From Nocardioides mangrovicus (lineage in GTDB: Bacteria; Actinomycetota; Actinomycetes; Propionibacteriales; Nocardioidaceae): DNA of 64,000 nucleotides. Below the pieces are notes generated by a model, which saw nothing but the letters and a program-made list of their open reading frames with translations, was not told where the DNA came from and did not search any database. The number at the start of each line of letters is the position of its first letter. Position 1 is the stretch's first letter. Shown one piece after another: positions 34,183 through 42,653 of this stretch. The position numbers were made by a program, and so were the translations under genes. The stretch spans positions 856,528-920,527 of the forward strand of contig NZ_RDBE01000010.1 in the NCBI RefSeq assembly GCF_003674065.1. Direction: 5' to 3'.

Positions 34183-35333
34183 GCGACGCCGAGCGGCTCG
34201 GTCTCGACGCCGTCGACTGGCTGCTCGTCCACGAGGAGCCCGACGATCCGACGCTCTACAGCGGCACCGCGGGTGTCGTGCTGACGCTGCTCGAGGCGCA
34301 CCACCACACCGGGGAGCAGCGGTACGCCGACGAGGCCGAGCGACGCGTCGACGGACTGTCGGGGCTCGACGGTGGGTCGCTGTACTTCGGACAAGCCGGT
34401 GGGGCGCTGGTCCAGCACGCGGTGCGACGCGACCCCTTAGCCGCACTCGCCGCGGTGCGTGCGGCGTTCGACGGCGAGCGCTTCGAGCACTGGCTGGACC
34501 TCCTGCTCGGCAACGCCGGCGTCGCGCTCACCGCGCTGGCGCTGGGCGATCACCAGCTCGCGATCGACGTGCTGGCGCCGCTGCCGGAGCTGGCCGAGCC
34601 GACGTCGGCCGGCGTCATCTGGCAGACGCGGGCCGGGCGCGAGGCACGGCTGCACCACGTCTCCCACGGCACGCTCGGCGTCGTCATGGCCCTGGTCGCG
34701 GTGGGCGCGGCCTGCGGCCGCGCCGACCTCGTCGAGCTCGGGCTGGCCGGTGCGGCGGACGTCGTGGCCCGCGACGAAGCCGGCCCGACCGGCTTCCTGG
34801 TGCCCCACTCGGACCCGCAGAACCTGCCCGACCGGGTCGAGCGCTACAGCTTCGGGTGGTGCCACGGTCCGGTGGGCGATGCGCAGGCGTTCCGGCTGCT
34901 CGCCGCCGCCACCGGCGACGCCGCATGGAGCACCCTGGCCGAGCGGTGCTGGACGAGCGTGCTCGGATCGGGCCTCCCGCAGCGACTGCGGCCGGGGTTC
35001 TGGGACAACAGCGGCCGCTGCTGCGGCACCGCCGGGGTGCTCGCGCTGGCCTCCGACCGCCGGGCCGAGCTCGACGACGACCCGACCTTCGGCCGGCTCC
35101 TGGTGGCCGACCTCGAGCGGCGCGCCGTCCGGACGTCCGCCGGCGTGTGCTGGCGCAACACCGAGCACACCGCCGCCCAGCCGCTGCTGCCGTCCCGGTC
35201 GGGCTGGGCGATGGGCAACGCCGGGATCGCCCGGGAGCTGCTGCGGTGGACCCGGGTCGAGGCGGGTGGGGACCCGCGGTATGCGGTGGCGCTGCCGGAT
35301 CAGCCGGTGGTCGGGGACGGTTCCCCCGCCTAG
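34179..35333 (+). CDS. Stand-alone LanC-like cyclase family protein (CCG type)
   Basis: A 384-residue alpha/alpha toroid protein of the lanthionine synthetase C-like family. GxxG repeats are visible (YSGTAGVVLTLLEAHHHTG, YFGQAGGALV, GNAGVALTALALG). The LanC active-site motifs are all present: SHG with His163, WCHG with Cys228, and CCG with Cys281-Cys282. LanC enzymes bind Zn through the last two and add Cys thiols to dehydroamino acids. The CCG (rather than CHG) form is known from ProcM-like synthetases. No dehydratase or precursor peptide is nearby, so the substrate is open; glutathione-transfer-like or moonlighting LanCL roles are alternatives. Confidence 0.85.
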   Translation: MSDAERLGLDAVDWLLVHEEPDDPTLYSGTAGVVLTLLEAHHHTGEQRYADEAERRVDGLSGLDGGSLYFGQAGGALVQHAVRRDPLAALAAVRAAFDGERFEHWLDLLLGNAGVALTALALGDHQLAIDVLAPLPELAEPTSAGVIWQTRAGREARLHHVSHGTLGVVMALVAVGAACGRADLVELGLAGAADVVARDEAGPTGFLVPHSDPQNLPDRVERYSFGWCHGPVGDAQAFRLLAAATGDAAWSTLAERCWTSVLGSGLPQRLRPGFWDNSGRCCGTAGVLALASDRRAELDDDPTFGRLLVADLERRAVRTSAGVCWRNTEHTAAQPLLPSRSGWAMGNAGIARELLRWTRVEAGGDPRYAVALPDQPVVGDGSPA

Positions 35334-35348
35334 GCGGGGAAACCGTCC
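35315..35348. repeat. 34-nt palindrome spanning the LanC-like stop codon
   Basis: A 34-nt palindrome with a single mismatched pair, centred on GCCTAGGC. The TAG at 35331-35333 is the stop codon of the LanC-like gene. It could act as a terminator hairpin in which the stop codon lies at the apex of the stem. No T-tract follows. Confidence 0.8.
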
Positions 35349-35442
35349 TCCGGATCGTCACGAATCGGGACACCACAGGGCGGTTTCCTCCACTCGGGTG
35401 ATTGGCTGGTCCGGTTGGTCGGCCGTGGCAGTGGCAGTGGCA

Positions 35443-35529
35443 CCCGGTTTCACCGGCCGGCGGGTGAAACCGGGGGACGAACCCGGAGGAACCACCCCGC
35501 GAACGTCCGGATTCGCGCGCCCGTGGCCC
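35443..35529 (+). repeat. Composite palindromic repeat, copy A
   Basis: A 32-nt palindrome (35443-35474; arms CCCGGTTTCACC/GGTGAAACCGGG) is followed, after 31 nt, by a conserved tail (35506-35529). That tail matches 22 of 24 bases in copy B at 48592-48620. It lies in the gap between the LanC-like gene and tspO. Copies B and C bracket a gene near 49 kb. Confidence 0.85.
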
Positions 35530-35532
35530 TGA

Positions 35533-35577
35533 ATGACCCGGTTCTGGATGACCCGGTTCTGGATGACCCGGTTCTGG
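35533..35577. repeat. Three perfect 15-bp tandem repeats
   Basis: ATGACCCGGTTCTGG occurs three times head to tail directly after repeat copy A and ends 6 bp before the tspO stop codon (35583-35585). There are no spacers, so this is not a CRISPR. The number of copies may vary between strains. Confidence 0.9.
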
Positions 35578-35582
35578 ACGAG

Positions 35583-36035
35583 CTAGTTCCGCCGCGCGAT
35601 CTCGGCGTTCAGGGCGGTGGCGAAGCTGTTCCAGGCCAGGTAGGGCGCCACCAGATGGTGCGCGGTCGGGTCGACCTCGCGCAGTCGGCGCAGCAGGTCG
35701 GCGGTCGAGGCGTCCAGGGCGAGGATCTCGGCGAGGGCGAGCCGGGGTCGCTCGGCGGTGAAGAACAGCCAGCACCAGCCGGCGTTGAGCGCCATGTTCG
35801 TCCACAGAGCCCGCTCGATCCCGCGTACCTGTGCGGCCGTGCCTCGTTCCATCGCGCGCGCGGTGCCGTAGGCCGTCAACGCGTACAGCGCCGTCCACAC
35901 CGGGCCGAACACCGCGTTCGGCGGATTCCAGCGCGGCTTGTCCAGCGCCCGGTACCACCGCGAGGTCGGCCGGACGCCCAGTCCGCCTACGACGGCCCCG
36001 AGCACCACCGGCACCACGTTGCGTCGCAGGCTCAT
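35583..36035 (-). CDS. tspO: TspO/MBR-family tryptophan-rich membrane protein
   Basis: A 150-residue protein with five membrane helices. Motifs are WYRALDKPRWNPPNAVFGPVW in loop 1/helix 2 and MALNAGWCWLFF, AVGGLG-type and VAPYLAWNSFATALNAEI in the last helix. TspO proteins bind porphyrins and are linked to light, oxygen and tetrapyrrole stress. It is the last gene of a photolyase-SDR-tspO operon; its ATG overlaps the SDR stop (ATGA). This fits a light-related regulon. Confidence 0.92.
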   Translation of the reverse strand: MSLRRNVVPVVLGAVVGGLGVRPTSRWYRALDKPRWNPPNAVFGPVWTALYALTAYGTARAMERGTAAQVRGIERALWTNMALNAGWCWLFFTAERPRLALAEILALDASTADLLRRLREVDPTAHHLVAPYLAWNSFATALNAEIARRN

Positions 36036-36994
36036 CGCTCGGCCCCGCCCTTGTCGGGCGACGTCTCCTCGATCCCGATCTGCTCGCACACCCAGCGCCA
36101 CATCCGCGCGACGTCGCCGGGCCGGCTGCGCGTGGTGGGCGAGAAGTGGGGCGGTCGCCGGCGGCGGTCGTGCCACAGGCTGCCGCCCGGCGGTGCCGGG
36201 TCGACCGCGCTGAGCCAGACGGTGGTGTCGGCGCCGCCCTCGGCGTCGCGCAGCAGCGGCCGGGTGAGCCGCCGGAAGCCGGGTAGCGAGTCGGCCACGC
36301 CGGGGGTGTCGGCCCACCCCGGGTGCGTCGCCCAGACCGAGGCCTCCCAGCGCCGGTCCAGGATCGACAAGAGCTCGACCTGGGCGCGCTTGCTGCGGGC
36401 GTAGGCGGTGGTGGGGGAGTAGCGGCCGGTGAGGTACTCGGGGTCGTCGGCCCGCAGCCGTTGGGCGTACATGCCGCCCGAGGTCACCAGCACCACCCGC
36501 TCGCGGGGCCGCAGCAGCTCGCTCATCAGCACCGGGCCGAGCACGTGCACCGCCATCGCCAGCTCGTGGCCCTGCTGCGACTCGGTGCGTGAGGGCGGCA
36601 TCACCCCGGCGTTGTGCACGAGCACGTCCAGCGGCGACTCGAACGAGGCGGCGAACCGGCGCACGTCGTCGAGGTCGCCGACGTCGCAGCGGTGCACCTC
36701 GACCACCGCCGTCGGCACCTCGGTGACGATCCGCGCCACCACCGGCCTGGCCTTCTCGGGGTTGCGCACCACCAGGTGCAGCTGCGCGCCGAGGCGTGCC
36801 AGGCCCAGCGCGGTGGCGGCACCCAGTCCCGACGAGGCGCCGGTGACGGCGACGTGGCGGCCCAGCAGCGCCTGCGGTGCCGGGTCGGCGGGCCAGCCGG
36901 GCAGGTGGGAGCGGACGCCGAGGCCGAGGCGCGTGAAGCCCAGGACGACGCTGCGGTCCAGCGCCGTGTCGACCAGGGCGGACGCCGCCCTCAC
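36032..36994 (-). CDS. Short-chain dehydrogenase/reductase
   Basis: A 320-residue SDR, similar in layout to the retinol/protochlorophyllide-reductase-like group. It has VTGASSGLGAATALGLARLG (NADP-binding), HNAGVMPP, a Ser-containing LVTSGGMYAQ and the catalytic TTAYARSKRAQVELL (Tyr-x3-Lys-like YARSK). A roughly 40-residue N-terminal extension precedes the Rossmann fold. The GTG start overlaps the photolyase stop (GTGA) and its own stop overlaps tspO. The substrate is unknown; a pigment or lipid in light response is a guess. Confidence 0.88.
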   Translation of the reverse strand: MRAASALVDTALDRSVVLGFTRLGLGVRSHLPGWPADPAPQALLGRHVAVTGASSGLGAATALGLARLGAQLHLVVRNPEKARPVVARIVTEVPTAVVEVHRCDVGDLDDVRRFAASFESPLDVLVHNAGVMPPSRTESQQGHELAMAVHVLGPVLMSELLRPRERVVLVTSGGMYAQRLRADDPEYLTGRYSPTTAYARSKRAQVELLSILDRRWEASVWATHPGWADTPGVADSLPGFRRLTRPLLRDAEGGADTTVWLSAVDPAPPGGSLWHDRRRRPPHFSPTTRSRPGDVARMWRWVCEQIGIEETSPDKGGAER

Positions 36995-38352
36995 CGCGAG
37001 GCCGCCTGGTAGCGGTCCAGCGCCTTCGTGCGCTCCTCGGCGTGGTCGACGATGCGCTGGGGGTAGTCGTGGTCGTAGCCGTCGTCGTGCTCCCACGGCT
37101 CGTGCGCGGCCTTGCCGGCCAGGTGCGCGAGCTCGGGCACCCAGCGACGCACGTACTCGCCCTGGGGGTCGAACTTCTTGCCCTGGGTGATCGGGTTGAA
37201 GACCCGGAAGTACGGCGCCGCGTCGGTGCCGGTGCCGGCGGTCCACTGCCAGCCGTGGTTGTTGGAGGCCAGGTCGCCGTCGAGCAGGTGGTCCAGGAAG
37301 TGGCGGGCCCCGACGGGCCACCACACGTGCAGGTCCTTGGCCAGGAAGCTGGCGGTGATCATGCGGACCCGGTTGTGCATCCAGCCGGTGGCCAGCAGCT
37401 GCCGCATCCCGGCGTCGACGATGGGGTAGCCGGTGCGGCCCTCGCGCCACGCCTCGACCGCCTGCGCCGACTCGTCGTAGCGCATCGAGCCGAGCTCGGC
37501 GCGGTAGTCGTGCCAGGCGGAGTCGGGGCGGTGCCAGAGCACGTCGGCGTAGAAGTCGCGCCAGCACAGCTCGGTGGCGTAGCTGGCGGCGCCCGTGCCG
37601 CGGCGTCCGTCGAGGTCGGCCAGCATGGTCCGCGGGTGGATCGCACCGACCTTGAGGTAGGGGGAGAGGAACGAGGTGCCGTCGACGGCGGGCTTGTCGC
37701 GGTCGCCGTCGTAGTCGGCCAGTGGGCCGTCGAGGAAGTCGTGCCACCGCTTCAGCGCCGCCTTCTCCCCGGCGTCGGGCAACTGCTCGGGCCCCTCGCG
37801 CAGCGCCTTGTCGATCATCGCCGCCACGCGCTTGTCGTCCTCGGCGTCGGCCAGGTGCAGGCCGGTGGGGTCGGCGGCGGGCTCGCGCCAGCCGTGGTCG
37901 TGCCAGGCCCGCGAGAACGGGGTGAACACCTGGTAGGGCGAGCCGTCCTTCTTGCGCACCCGCCCCGGCGTCACGGCGTAGGGGGAGCCGGTCTCGACCC
38001 AGCCGATGCCCTCGGCATCGAGCCGCTCCTGCACCGCGCGGTCGCGCGAGCGGCCGTAGGGGAAGGGCTCGGCCGAGACGTGCACGGCGTCGACGCCCAG
38101 TTCCTTCGCCAGTCGTGGGATCAGGGTGCGCGGGTCGCCGTGGCGCAGTGAGACCTTGCCGCCGTAGGCCTCCTGGACGGCGCGCAGGTTGGCCGCGGTC
38201 CACGCCGTGCGCACGGCGCCGGCGCTGCCCCAGATCGCGGGGTCCACGACGAACACGACGTGCACCTGACCGCCCTCGGTGCCGGCGGCTGCGCCCAGGG
38301 CCGGGAGATCGTGTCGTCGCAGGTCACGGCGCAGCCAGAGGAGGGAGGGCAC
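36991..38352 (-). CDS. phr: Deoxyribodipyrimidine photolyase, class I
   Basis: A 453-residue flavoprotein that splits cyclobutane dimers using blue light. The photolyase domain is LLWLRRDLRRHDLPAL at the N-terminus. The FAD domain has ELCWRDFYADVLWHRPDS, WREGRTGYPIVDAGMRQL, TGWMHNRVRMITASFL and HVWWPVGARHFLDHLLDGDLAS. NNHGWQWTAGTGTDAAPYFR comes near the end. The three electron-transfer Trp positions appear conserved. GTG 38352 is preferred; an ATG at 38394 would add 14 residues. It is divergent from a B12-type light sensor. Confidence 0.95.
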   Translation of the reverse strand: MPSLLWLRRDLRRHDLPALGAAAGTEGGQVHVVFVVDPAIWGSAGAVRTAWTAANLRAVQEAYGGKVSLRHGDPRTLIPRLAKELGVDAVHVSAEPFPYGRSRDRAVQERLDAEGIGWVETGSPYAVTPGRVRKKDGSPYQVFTPFSRAWHDHGWREPAADPTGLHLADAEDDKRVAAMIDKALREGPEQLPDAGEKAALKRWHDFLDGPLADYDGDRDKPAVDGTSFLSPYLKVGAIHPRTMLADLDGRRGTGAASYATELCWRDFYADVLWHRPDSAWHDYRAELGSMRYDESAQAVEAWREGRTGYPIVDAGMRQLLATGWMHNRVRMITASFLAKDLHVWWPVGARHFLDHLLDGDLASNNHGWQWTAGTGTDAAPYFRVFNPITQGKKFDPQGEYVRRWVPELAHLAGKAAHEPWEHDDGYDHDYPQRIVDHAEERTKALDRYQAASR

Positions 38353-38403
38353 GGATTCAACGTAATCCTTGTCAAAGGTTCGTGGAAGGTCCATCCTCTC
38401 GGC
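38353..38403. promoter_or_regulatory. Divergent photolyase / B12-regulator promoter region
   Basis: A 51-bp gap carries an unusually AT-richer core. It contains a minus-strand TTGACA (38375-38370) and an overlapping imperfect palindrome CCTT-GTCA-AAGG (38367-38378). By the CarH/LitR model the regulator would sit here in the dark and block both directions. The exact operator is not proven by sequence alone. Confidence 0.5.
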
Positions 38404-39312
38404 ATGGACCAGACGGCCGAGCGACCCCTGCGCATCGGGGCCCTGGCCGAGCGCACCGGCACCACCACCCACCTGCTGCGGGTGTGGGAGGAGCGCTACC
38501 AGCTGCTGTCCCCGCACCGCTCGGCCAGCGGCTACCGGCTCTACGGGCCCGAGGACGAGCGCCGCGTGCGCGACATGGTGGCGTTGCGCTCGCAGGGCGT
38601 GGCTGCCGCACAGGCCGCCGACCGCGTCCTGCAGGGCGCGCTGGCCCGCGCCCGCCCGGCCAGCCTGGAGCACCTGCGCGAGGACCTCATGGTGGCCTTC
38701 GCCGCCTACGACGACGCGGGCGCGCACGAGGTGGTCGACCGGGCCATCTCGGGCCACGCCATGGAGCAGGTCATCGACCGGCTGTTCTTCCCGGTGCTGC
38801 GCCACCTCGGCGACGCCTGGGAGGCCGGCACCATCACGGTCGCGCAGGAGCACTACGCCAGCGGCATGATCCGGGGCCGGATGCTGGCCATGGCCCCCGG
38901 GCAGCACGCCGGTCTGCACGCCGGCGCGACGGGTCCTTCGGCCGTGCTCGCCTGCACCGCGCACGAGCGGCACGACATCGGGCTCCTCGCGCTGAACCTG
39001 CTGCTGCGTCGCAACGGCTGGCGGGTGACGTTCCTGGGCGCCGACACCCCGGTGGTCGACGCCGTGACCATGGCCGACGACCTGCCGGCCGACGTCCTGG
39101 TCCTGTGCGGCACCGAGCCCTACATGTACGCCGCCCAGCTCGAGCAGCACGACATCGCGCTGCGCACCCGGCGGCGCACCGTACGGCTGGCGCTGGGCGG
39201 CAGGGCGGCCAGTGCGGAGCTGGCGGCCGAGCACGGTGCGGAGCTGCTCCCGCTCGACCCGGGTGAGGCCGCCGCGCAGCTCGAGGCCGCGCGCGTCTCA
39301 CGCGGGCACTGA
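38404..39312 (+). CDS. MerR-family adenosylcobalamin photoreceptor repressor (CarH/LitR-like)
   Basis: A 302-residue repressor. A MerR winged helix (residues 8-77) includes RIGALAERTGTTTHLLRVWEERY. A four-helix cap bears the light-sensing Wx9EH motif (Trp139 to Glu149-His150). A cobalamin-binding Rossmann domain carries ExHxxG (Glu188, His190, Gly193), whose His is the lower axial ligand. These are the diagnostic residues of CarH-type B12 photoreceptors, which bind DNA in the dark as tetramers and release it in light. It is divergent from photolyase, so photoreactivation is probably light-induced through it. Confidence 0.9.
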   Translation: MDQTAERPLRIGALAERTGTTTHLLRVWEERYQLLSPHRSASGYRLYGPEDERRVRDMVALRSQGVAAAQAADRVLQGALARARPASLEHLREDLMVAFAAYDDAGAHEVVDRAISGHAMEQVIDRLFFPVLRHLGDAWEAGTITVAQEHYASGMIRGRMLAMAPGQHAGLHAGATGPSAVLACTAHERHDIGLLALNLLLRRNGWRVTFLGADTPVVDAVTMADDLPADVLVLCGTEPYMYAAQLEQHDIALRTRRRTVRLALGGRAASAELAAEHGAELLPLDPGEAAAQLEAARVSRGH

Positions 39313-39389
39313 CGAGGTGTGCGGGGCCGCGCTCCGGTCGTAGAGTGGGCGGCTCTCACCCCATCCGTGACCACCCCGGGAGCAGCCCG

Positions 39390-42227
39390 ATGCCGAGCGT
39401 CGCCGACGTCGAGCAGGCGTTACGCGTCGCCGATGCACTCCCGTCCGGCGAGGAGCAGGTCGCTGCCTCCGAGCGCGCGCTCTCGCTGGCCACCGCGGTG
39501 GAGGGGGCCGACCCCGCCCGCGCCTGGGGGCTGGAGGTGCAGGCGCGCATCAACCTGGTCGCCGCCTACGACGCCGCCCTGCCGGGCGAGCGCGAGCTGC
39601 CGCACATCGCGTGGCTACTGAGCGCGCTGGGCGAGTCGACCGGGGGCCGCGAGGACCGCGTGCTCAGCGAACGGCAGCGCTTCGAGATCTTGTGGGAGAG
39701 CCGGTTCGCGCTGGTGCGCACCCGGCGCAGCTCGCGCATCCCGCTCAGTGTGGTGCGCCGCATCCACGGCGATGTCGAGCGGCGCTACCGCGCCGAGGGC
39801 GTCTCGCCGCACCTCTACGCCAAGCACCGCGCGCTCTTGGCCCGCGACGTCGACTCCCCCGAGGTGCTCGAGCGGTGGCTGAGGGTGTGGCGGGAGAGTC
39901 CGCGCGACGAGCTGTCGGACTGCGAGGCCTGCGACATCGCCGCCGAGGCGCGCTTCGTGGCCGACTCCGGCGACCTCGAGGGTGCCCTGGCCCGGGCCTC
40001 GGAGCTGGTGGAGGGTCGGCGGGCCTGCGACGACCAGCCGGCCCGGCTCCTCGGCCAGGCCGCCGACTGGGCCGCGCGCCTGGGGCGCGTCGACGCCGCC
40101 GAGGCCTACCACCGCACCGGCTGGCTGATGGTTGCCGGCCACCCCGGTCAGGTCTCGGCGATGGCCGACCACGTGATGTACCTGATGCGCGCCAACCGGC
40201 CCGGCCGCGGCGTTCGGCTCGCGCTGGAGCTGGTGCCGCTGCTCACTGGCCGTGCGGCCGACCGGATCGACGACGTCGACCGGATGCGGGGCAGCGCGGT
40301 CGTCGCGCGGGCCCTGCGCGCCGGGCGCGGCCACCAGCTCGCCCCGGCGGTCGTGGCCGGCCTGCCGCTGGACACCGCCATCGCCAACTTCGACGCCGTC
40401 GCGCGCGAGCTGGCCGCCTGCTTCGACGAGCGCAACGACAACCGCCGTACCAGCCAGCGGCTGGCGGCGCTCACCCGGATCTCCCCCTACCGCCACCTGG
40501 CCTCGGTCGAGACGCGCGCCTCCGACCTGCTCGAGGTGGCGCTCGAGGCGCCGCCGCAGCCCGCACCGGCGTCGTCGGTGCCGCTGCCGGGCAGCGCGCT
40601 GGGCTACGCCGCCGAGCTGCTGGCCGCCAGCGACGCCTTCGACGCCGCGCGCGTCGTCGACCTGGTCAACGGCTGGGCCGCGCACCGCGAGGAGCTGCTG
40701 CCCGTCGACGACCCGCTGGAGCACTTCTCGGTGGCCTACCTGGACCGGCGGGCGCTGGCGTCGGATCGGGCGCAACTCGACGACGCGTTCGCCGATGCCT
40801 TGCTGGCCAACGCCGCCGAGTCCGCGCGGCTCTCGGGCAGCCAGCCGGCCGTCCAGCGCGTCGAGGTGGAGATCATGCACCGAGCCGCGCTGGCCGGCGA
40901 CGAGACGGCCTGGCGTCGCGCCGAGAAGCTGGTCTCCGAGCTGGCGGCCGTCGGTGAGCTGCGCGAGGCGGCGGCGGGGCTGATGACGCTGAGCCGCAAC
41001 CCCGACCCGAAGCGCGGGATGGCCTACGCGCTGCGAGCCTCCGACCTCTTCGCCCGCGGCGGCCACGAGCGCTGGCAGGTCACCGCGCTGCAGGCCGCCG
41101 GGTACGCCGGCATCTGGGCGGCGCCCGACCTCGCCGCCGATCTGCTGCGCAAGGCCCGGGCCATGGCCGTCCAGCAGGCGCTGCCCTCGCTCGTCGTCGC
41201 CGTGACCGCCACGTTGGCCAAGCTGGCCTGGCAGCGCGGCGACCTCGACGCCGCGGTCGCCGGCTACCGCGAGGCCGTCGCGGAGTCCGCGGAGGTGGGC
41301 GTCACCGACCCGGCCGGGCTCCGCTCGGAGCTGTGCGACGTGCTGTTGCAGGCCGGCGACTGGGAGGCCCTGGTCGACGAGGCCCACTCGCTGCTCGACC
41401 GGCTGGCCCCGGACGACGTACTGCGGCGGGCCCTGGCCCACCGCGTGCTCGGCCTGGGTCTGCTGGAGACGGGCAACGCCGCCGAGGCGGCCGAGGTGCT
41501 GGCCCCGGCCGTCGTCGCGCTCGAGCGGGCCGGCGACCCGCTGGTCGCCGTCACCGCCTGGACGCTGGGCCGCGCCCTGCTGGCCGCCGGGCGCGCCGAC
41601 CTCGCGGTGGAGCACTTCGAGACCGCCGCCGGCGGCTTCCGCGCCCAGCGACGGCTCGCCGACTCCGCCGCGGCCCACGAGGCGGCCGGCGCCGCCCTGG
41701 CCCAGGCCTCGCTGGGACGACCCGGCCAGGCCGGTCCCACCGCCACCAGCACCGCCACCAGCACCCGCGCGGCCGAGCACCTGGTGGCGGCGGCGCGCAC
41801 CGCCCGCGCGGTGGGCGACGTCCACCGCATGGTCTCGGCGCTGCGTCAGCTGGCCGGCGTCCAGGCCACGGCCGGACGCGTCAACGAGGCACTGGCCACG
41901 CTCGGCTCGGTCATCCCGGAGGCCCGGTCGGTGCCGGTGCCCGACGATCCGCCGCCCGGCCTGTCGACCGCACCGCTGGCGGAGGAGAGGCTGCGCGGCC
42001 GGCTGGAGCACCAGGCCGCGCTCGTGCTCATCGACGGCGGCCGGGGCGAGGAGGCGGTCCCGCTGCTGAGCGACGCCGTGACGCTGCTGGGCGACCACGG
42101 CGACGCCGAGGAGGCGGCCGCCGCCCGGGCCGCCTGGCAGCGGCTGACCGGTCGCGTGTGGACAGAGAACGACCGTTCACGCGAAGATCGCCGCAGGTCG
42201 TCCTCCCACGGGAAAGAGTCGAGGTAG
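39390..42227 (+). CDS. Large helical-repeat (TPR-like) protein of unknown function
   Basis: A 945-residue soluble protein with no enzyme motif or signal peptide. It is nearly all Ala/Leu/Glu/Arg-rich helices; the region from about 560 to 880 shows 34-40-residue TPR-like units (LAWQRGDLDAAVAGYREAV, GLLETGNAAEAAEVLAPAV, AAGRADLAVEHFETAAGGF). A short Thr/Ala linker (TATSTATSTR) comes near residue 790. The stop TAG directly abuts the ATG of a cyclic-nucleotide-binding protein, which in turn overlaps an adenylate cyclase. A scaffold role in cAMP signalling is therefore plausible. GGGAG precedes the ATG. Confidence 0.85.
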   Translation: MPSVADVEQALRVADALPSGEEQVAASERALSLATAVEGADPARAWGLEVQARINLVAAYDAALPGERELPHIAWLLSALGESTGGREDRVLSERQRFEILWESRFALVRTRRSSRIPLSVVRRIHGDVERRYRAEGVSPHLYAKHRALLARDVDSPEVLERWLRVWRESPRDELSDCEACDIAAEARFVADSGDLEGALARASELVEGRRACDDQPARLLGQAADWAARLGRVDAAEAYHRTGWLMVAGHPGQVSAMADHVMYLMRANRPGRGVRLALELVPLLTGRAADRIDDVDRMRGSAVVARALRAGRGHQLAPAVVAGLPLDTAIANFDAVARELAACFDERNDNRRTSQRLAALTRISPYRHLASVETRASDLLEVALEAPPQPAPASSVPLPGSALGYAAELLAASDAFDAARVVDLVNGWAAHREELLPVDDPLEHFSVAYLDRRALASDRAQLDDAFADALLANAAESARLSGSQPAVQRVEVEIMHRAALAGDETAWRRAEKLVSELAAVGELREAAAGLMTLSRNPDPKRGMAYALRASDLFARGGHERWQVTALQAAGYAGIWAAPDLAADLLRKARAMAVQQALPSLVVAVTATLAKLAWQRGDLDAAVAGYREAVAESAEVGVTDPAGLRSELCDVLLQAGDWEALVDEAHSLLDRLAPDDVLRRALAHRVLGLGLLETGNAAEAAEVLAPAVVALERAGDPLVAVTAWTLGRALLAAGRADLAVEHFETAAGGFRAQRRLADSAAAHEAAGAALAQASLGRPGQAGPTATSTATSTRAAEHLVAAARTARAVGDVHRMVSALRQLAGVQATAGRVNEALATLGSVIPEARSVPVPDDPPPGLSTAPLAEERLRGRLEHQAALVLIDGGRGEEAVPLLSDAVTLLGDHGDAEEAAAARAAWQRLTGRVWTENDRSREDRRRSSSHGKESR

Positions 42228-42653
42228 ATGAGCTCCGAGAAGCCCGCGCTGGCGCAGGTGCCGATCTTCGACACGCTCTCCGACGCCGAGGTCCGTGCCA
42301 TCGCCAAGGCCGGCACGGAGGTCACCGCGCCCGCGAACTGGTCGCTGATCTCGGAGAAGACGCCGGCCGACAAGGCCTACATCATCCTCGAGGGCGAAGT
42401 CTCCGTGCGCCACGGCAAGGAGGAGATCGCGCGCCTGGGGCCGGGCAACATCGTCGGCGAGACCGCGATCGTGCGGCACAAGCTGCGCAACGCCTCGGTC
42501 GTCACGCTGGCCCCCACCACCGCCCTGCACTTCACCCGCGAGGCCGTGGAGAAGCTGGTCGCCGACATCCCGACCTTCCGCGAGGCGCTGGAGAGCGCCG
42601 CCTCGGGTCGCAGCGGTGGCGGCGGTGGAGGCGGTGGCGGCACCGCCTCCTGA
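42228..42653 (+). CDS. Stand-alone cyclic-nucleotide-binding domain protein
   Basis: A 141-residue cNMP-binding beta-roll without a DNA-binding helix-turn-helix. The phosphate-binding cassette is recognisable: GPGNIVGETAIVRHKLRNASVV, with the Gly-Glu pair and the Arg that hold cyclic phosphate. The protein ends in a roughly nine-residue Gly run followed by TAS. It starts immediately after the upstream TAG, and its last 38 nt also encode the start of the adenylate cyclase. It is a likely local cAMP reader or a regulator of the cyclase. Confidence 0.87.
   Translation: MSSEKPALAQVPIFDTLSDAEVRAIAKAGTEVTAPANWSLISEKTPADKAYIILEGEVSVRHGKEEIARLGPGNIVGETAIVRHKLRNASVVTLAPTTALHFTREAVEKLVADIPTFREALESAASGRSGGGGGGGGGTAS

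Noticed and set aside
33278-35333. A full lanthipeptide biosynthetic cluster
   Set aside because: No dehydratase, precursor peptide, leader protease or dedicated transporter is near the LanC-like gene.
35533-35577. CRISPR-like array
   Set aside because: Three direct 15-bp units without spacers and no cas genes nearby; it is a simple tandem repeat.
36995-38203. An extended open frame fusing the SDR with the antisense-frame region of photolyase
   Set aside because: It is Arg-rich shadow sequence; the GTGA overlap at 36991-36994 gives a natural SDR start.
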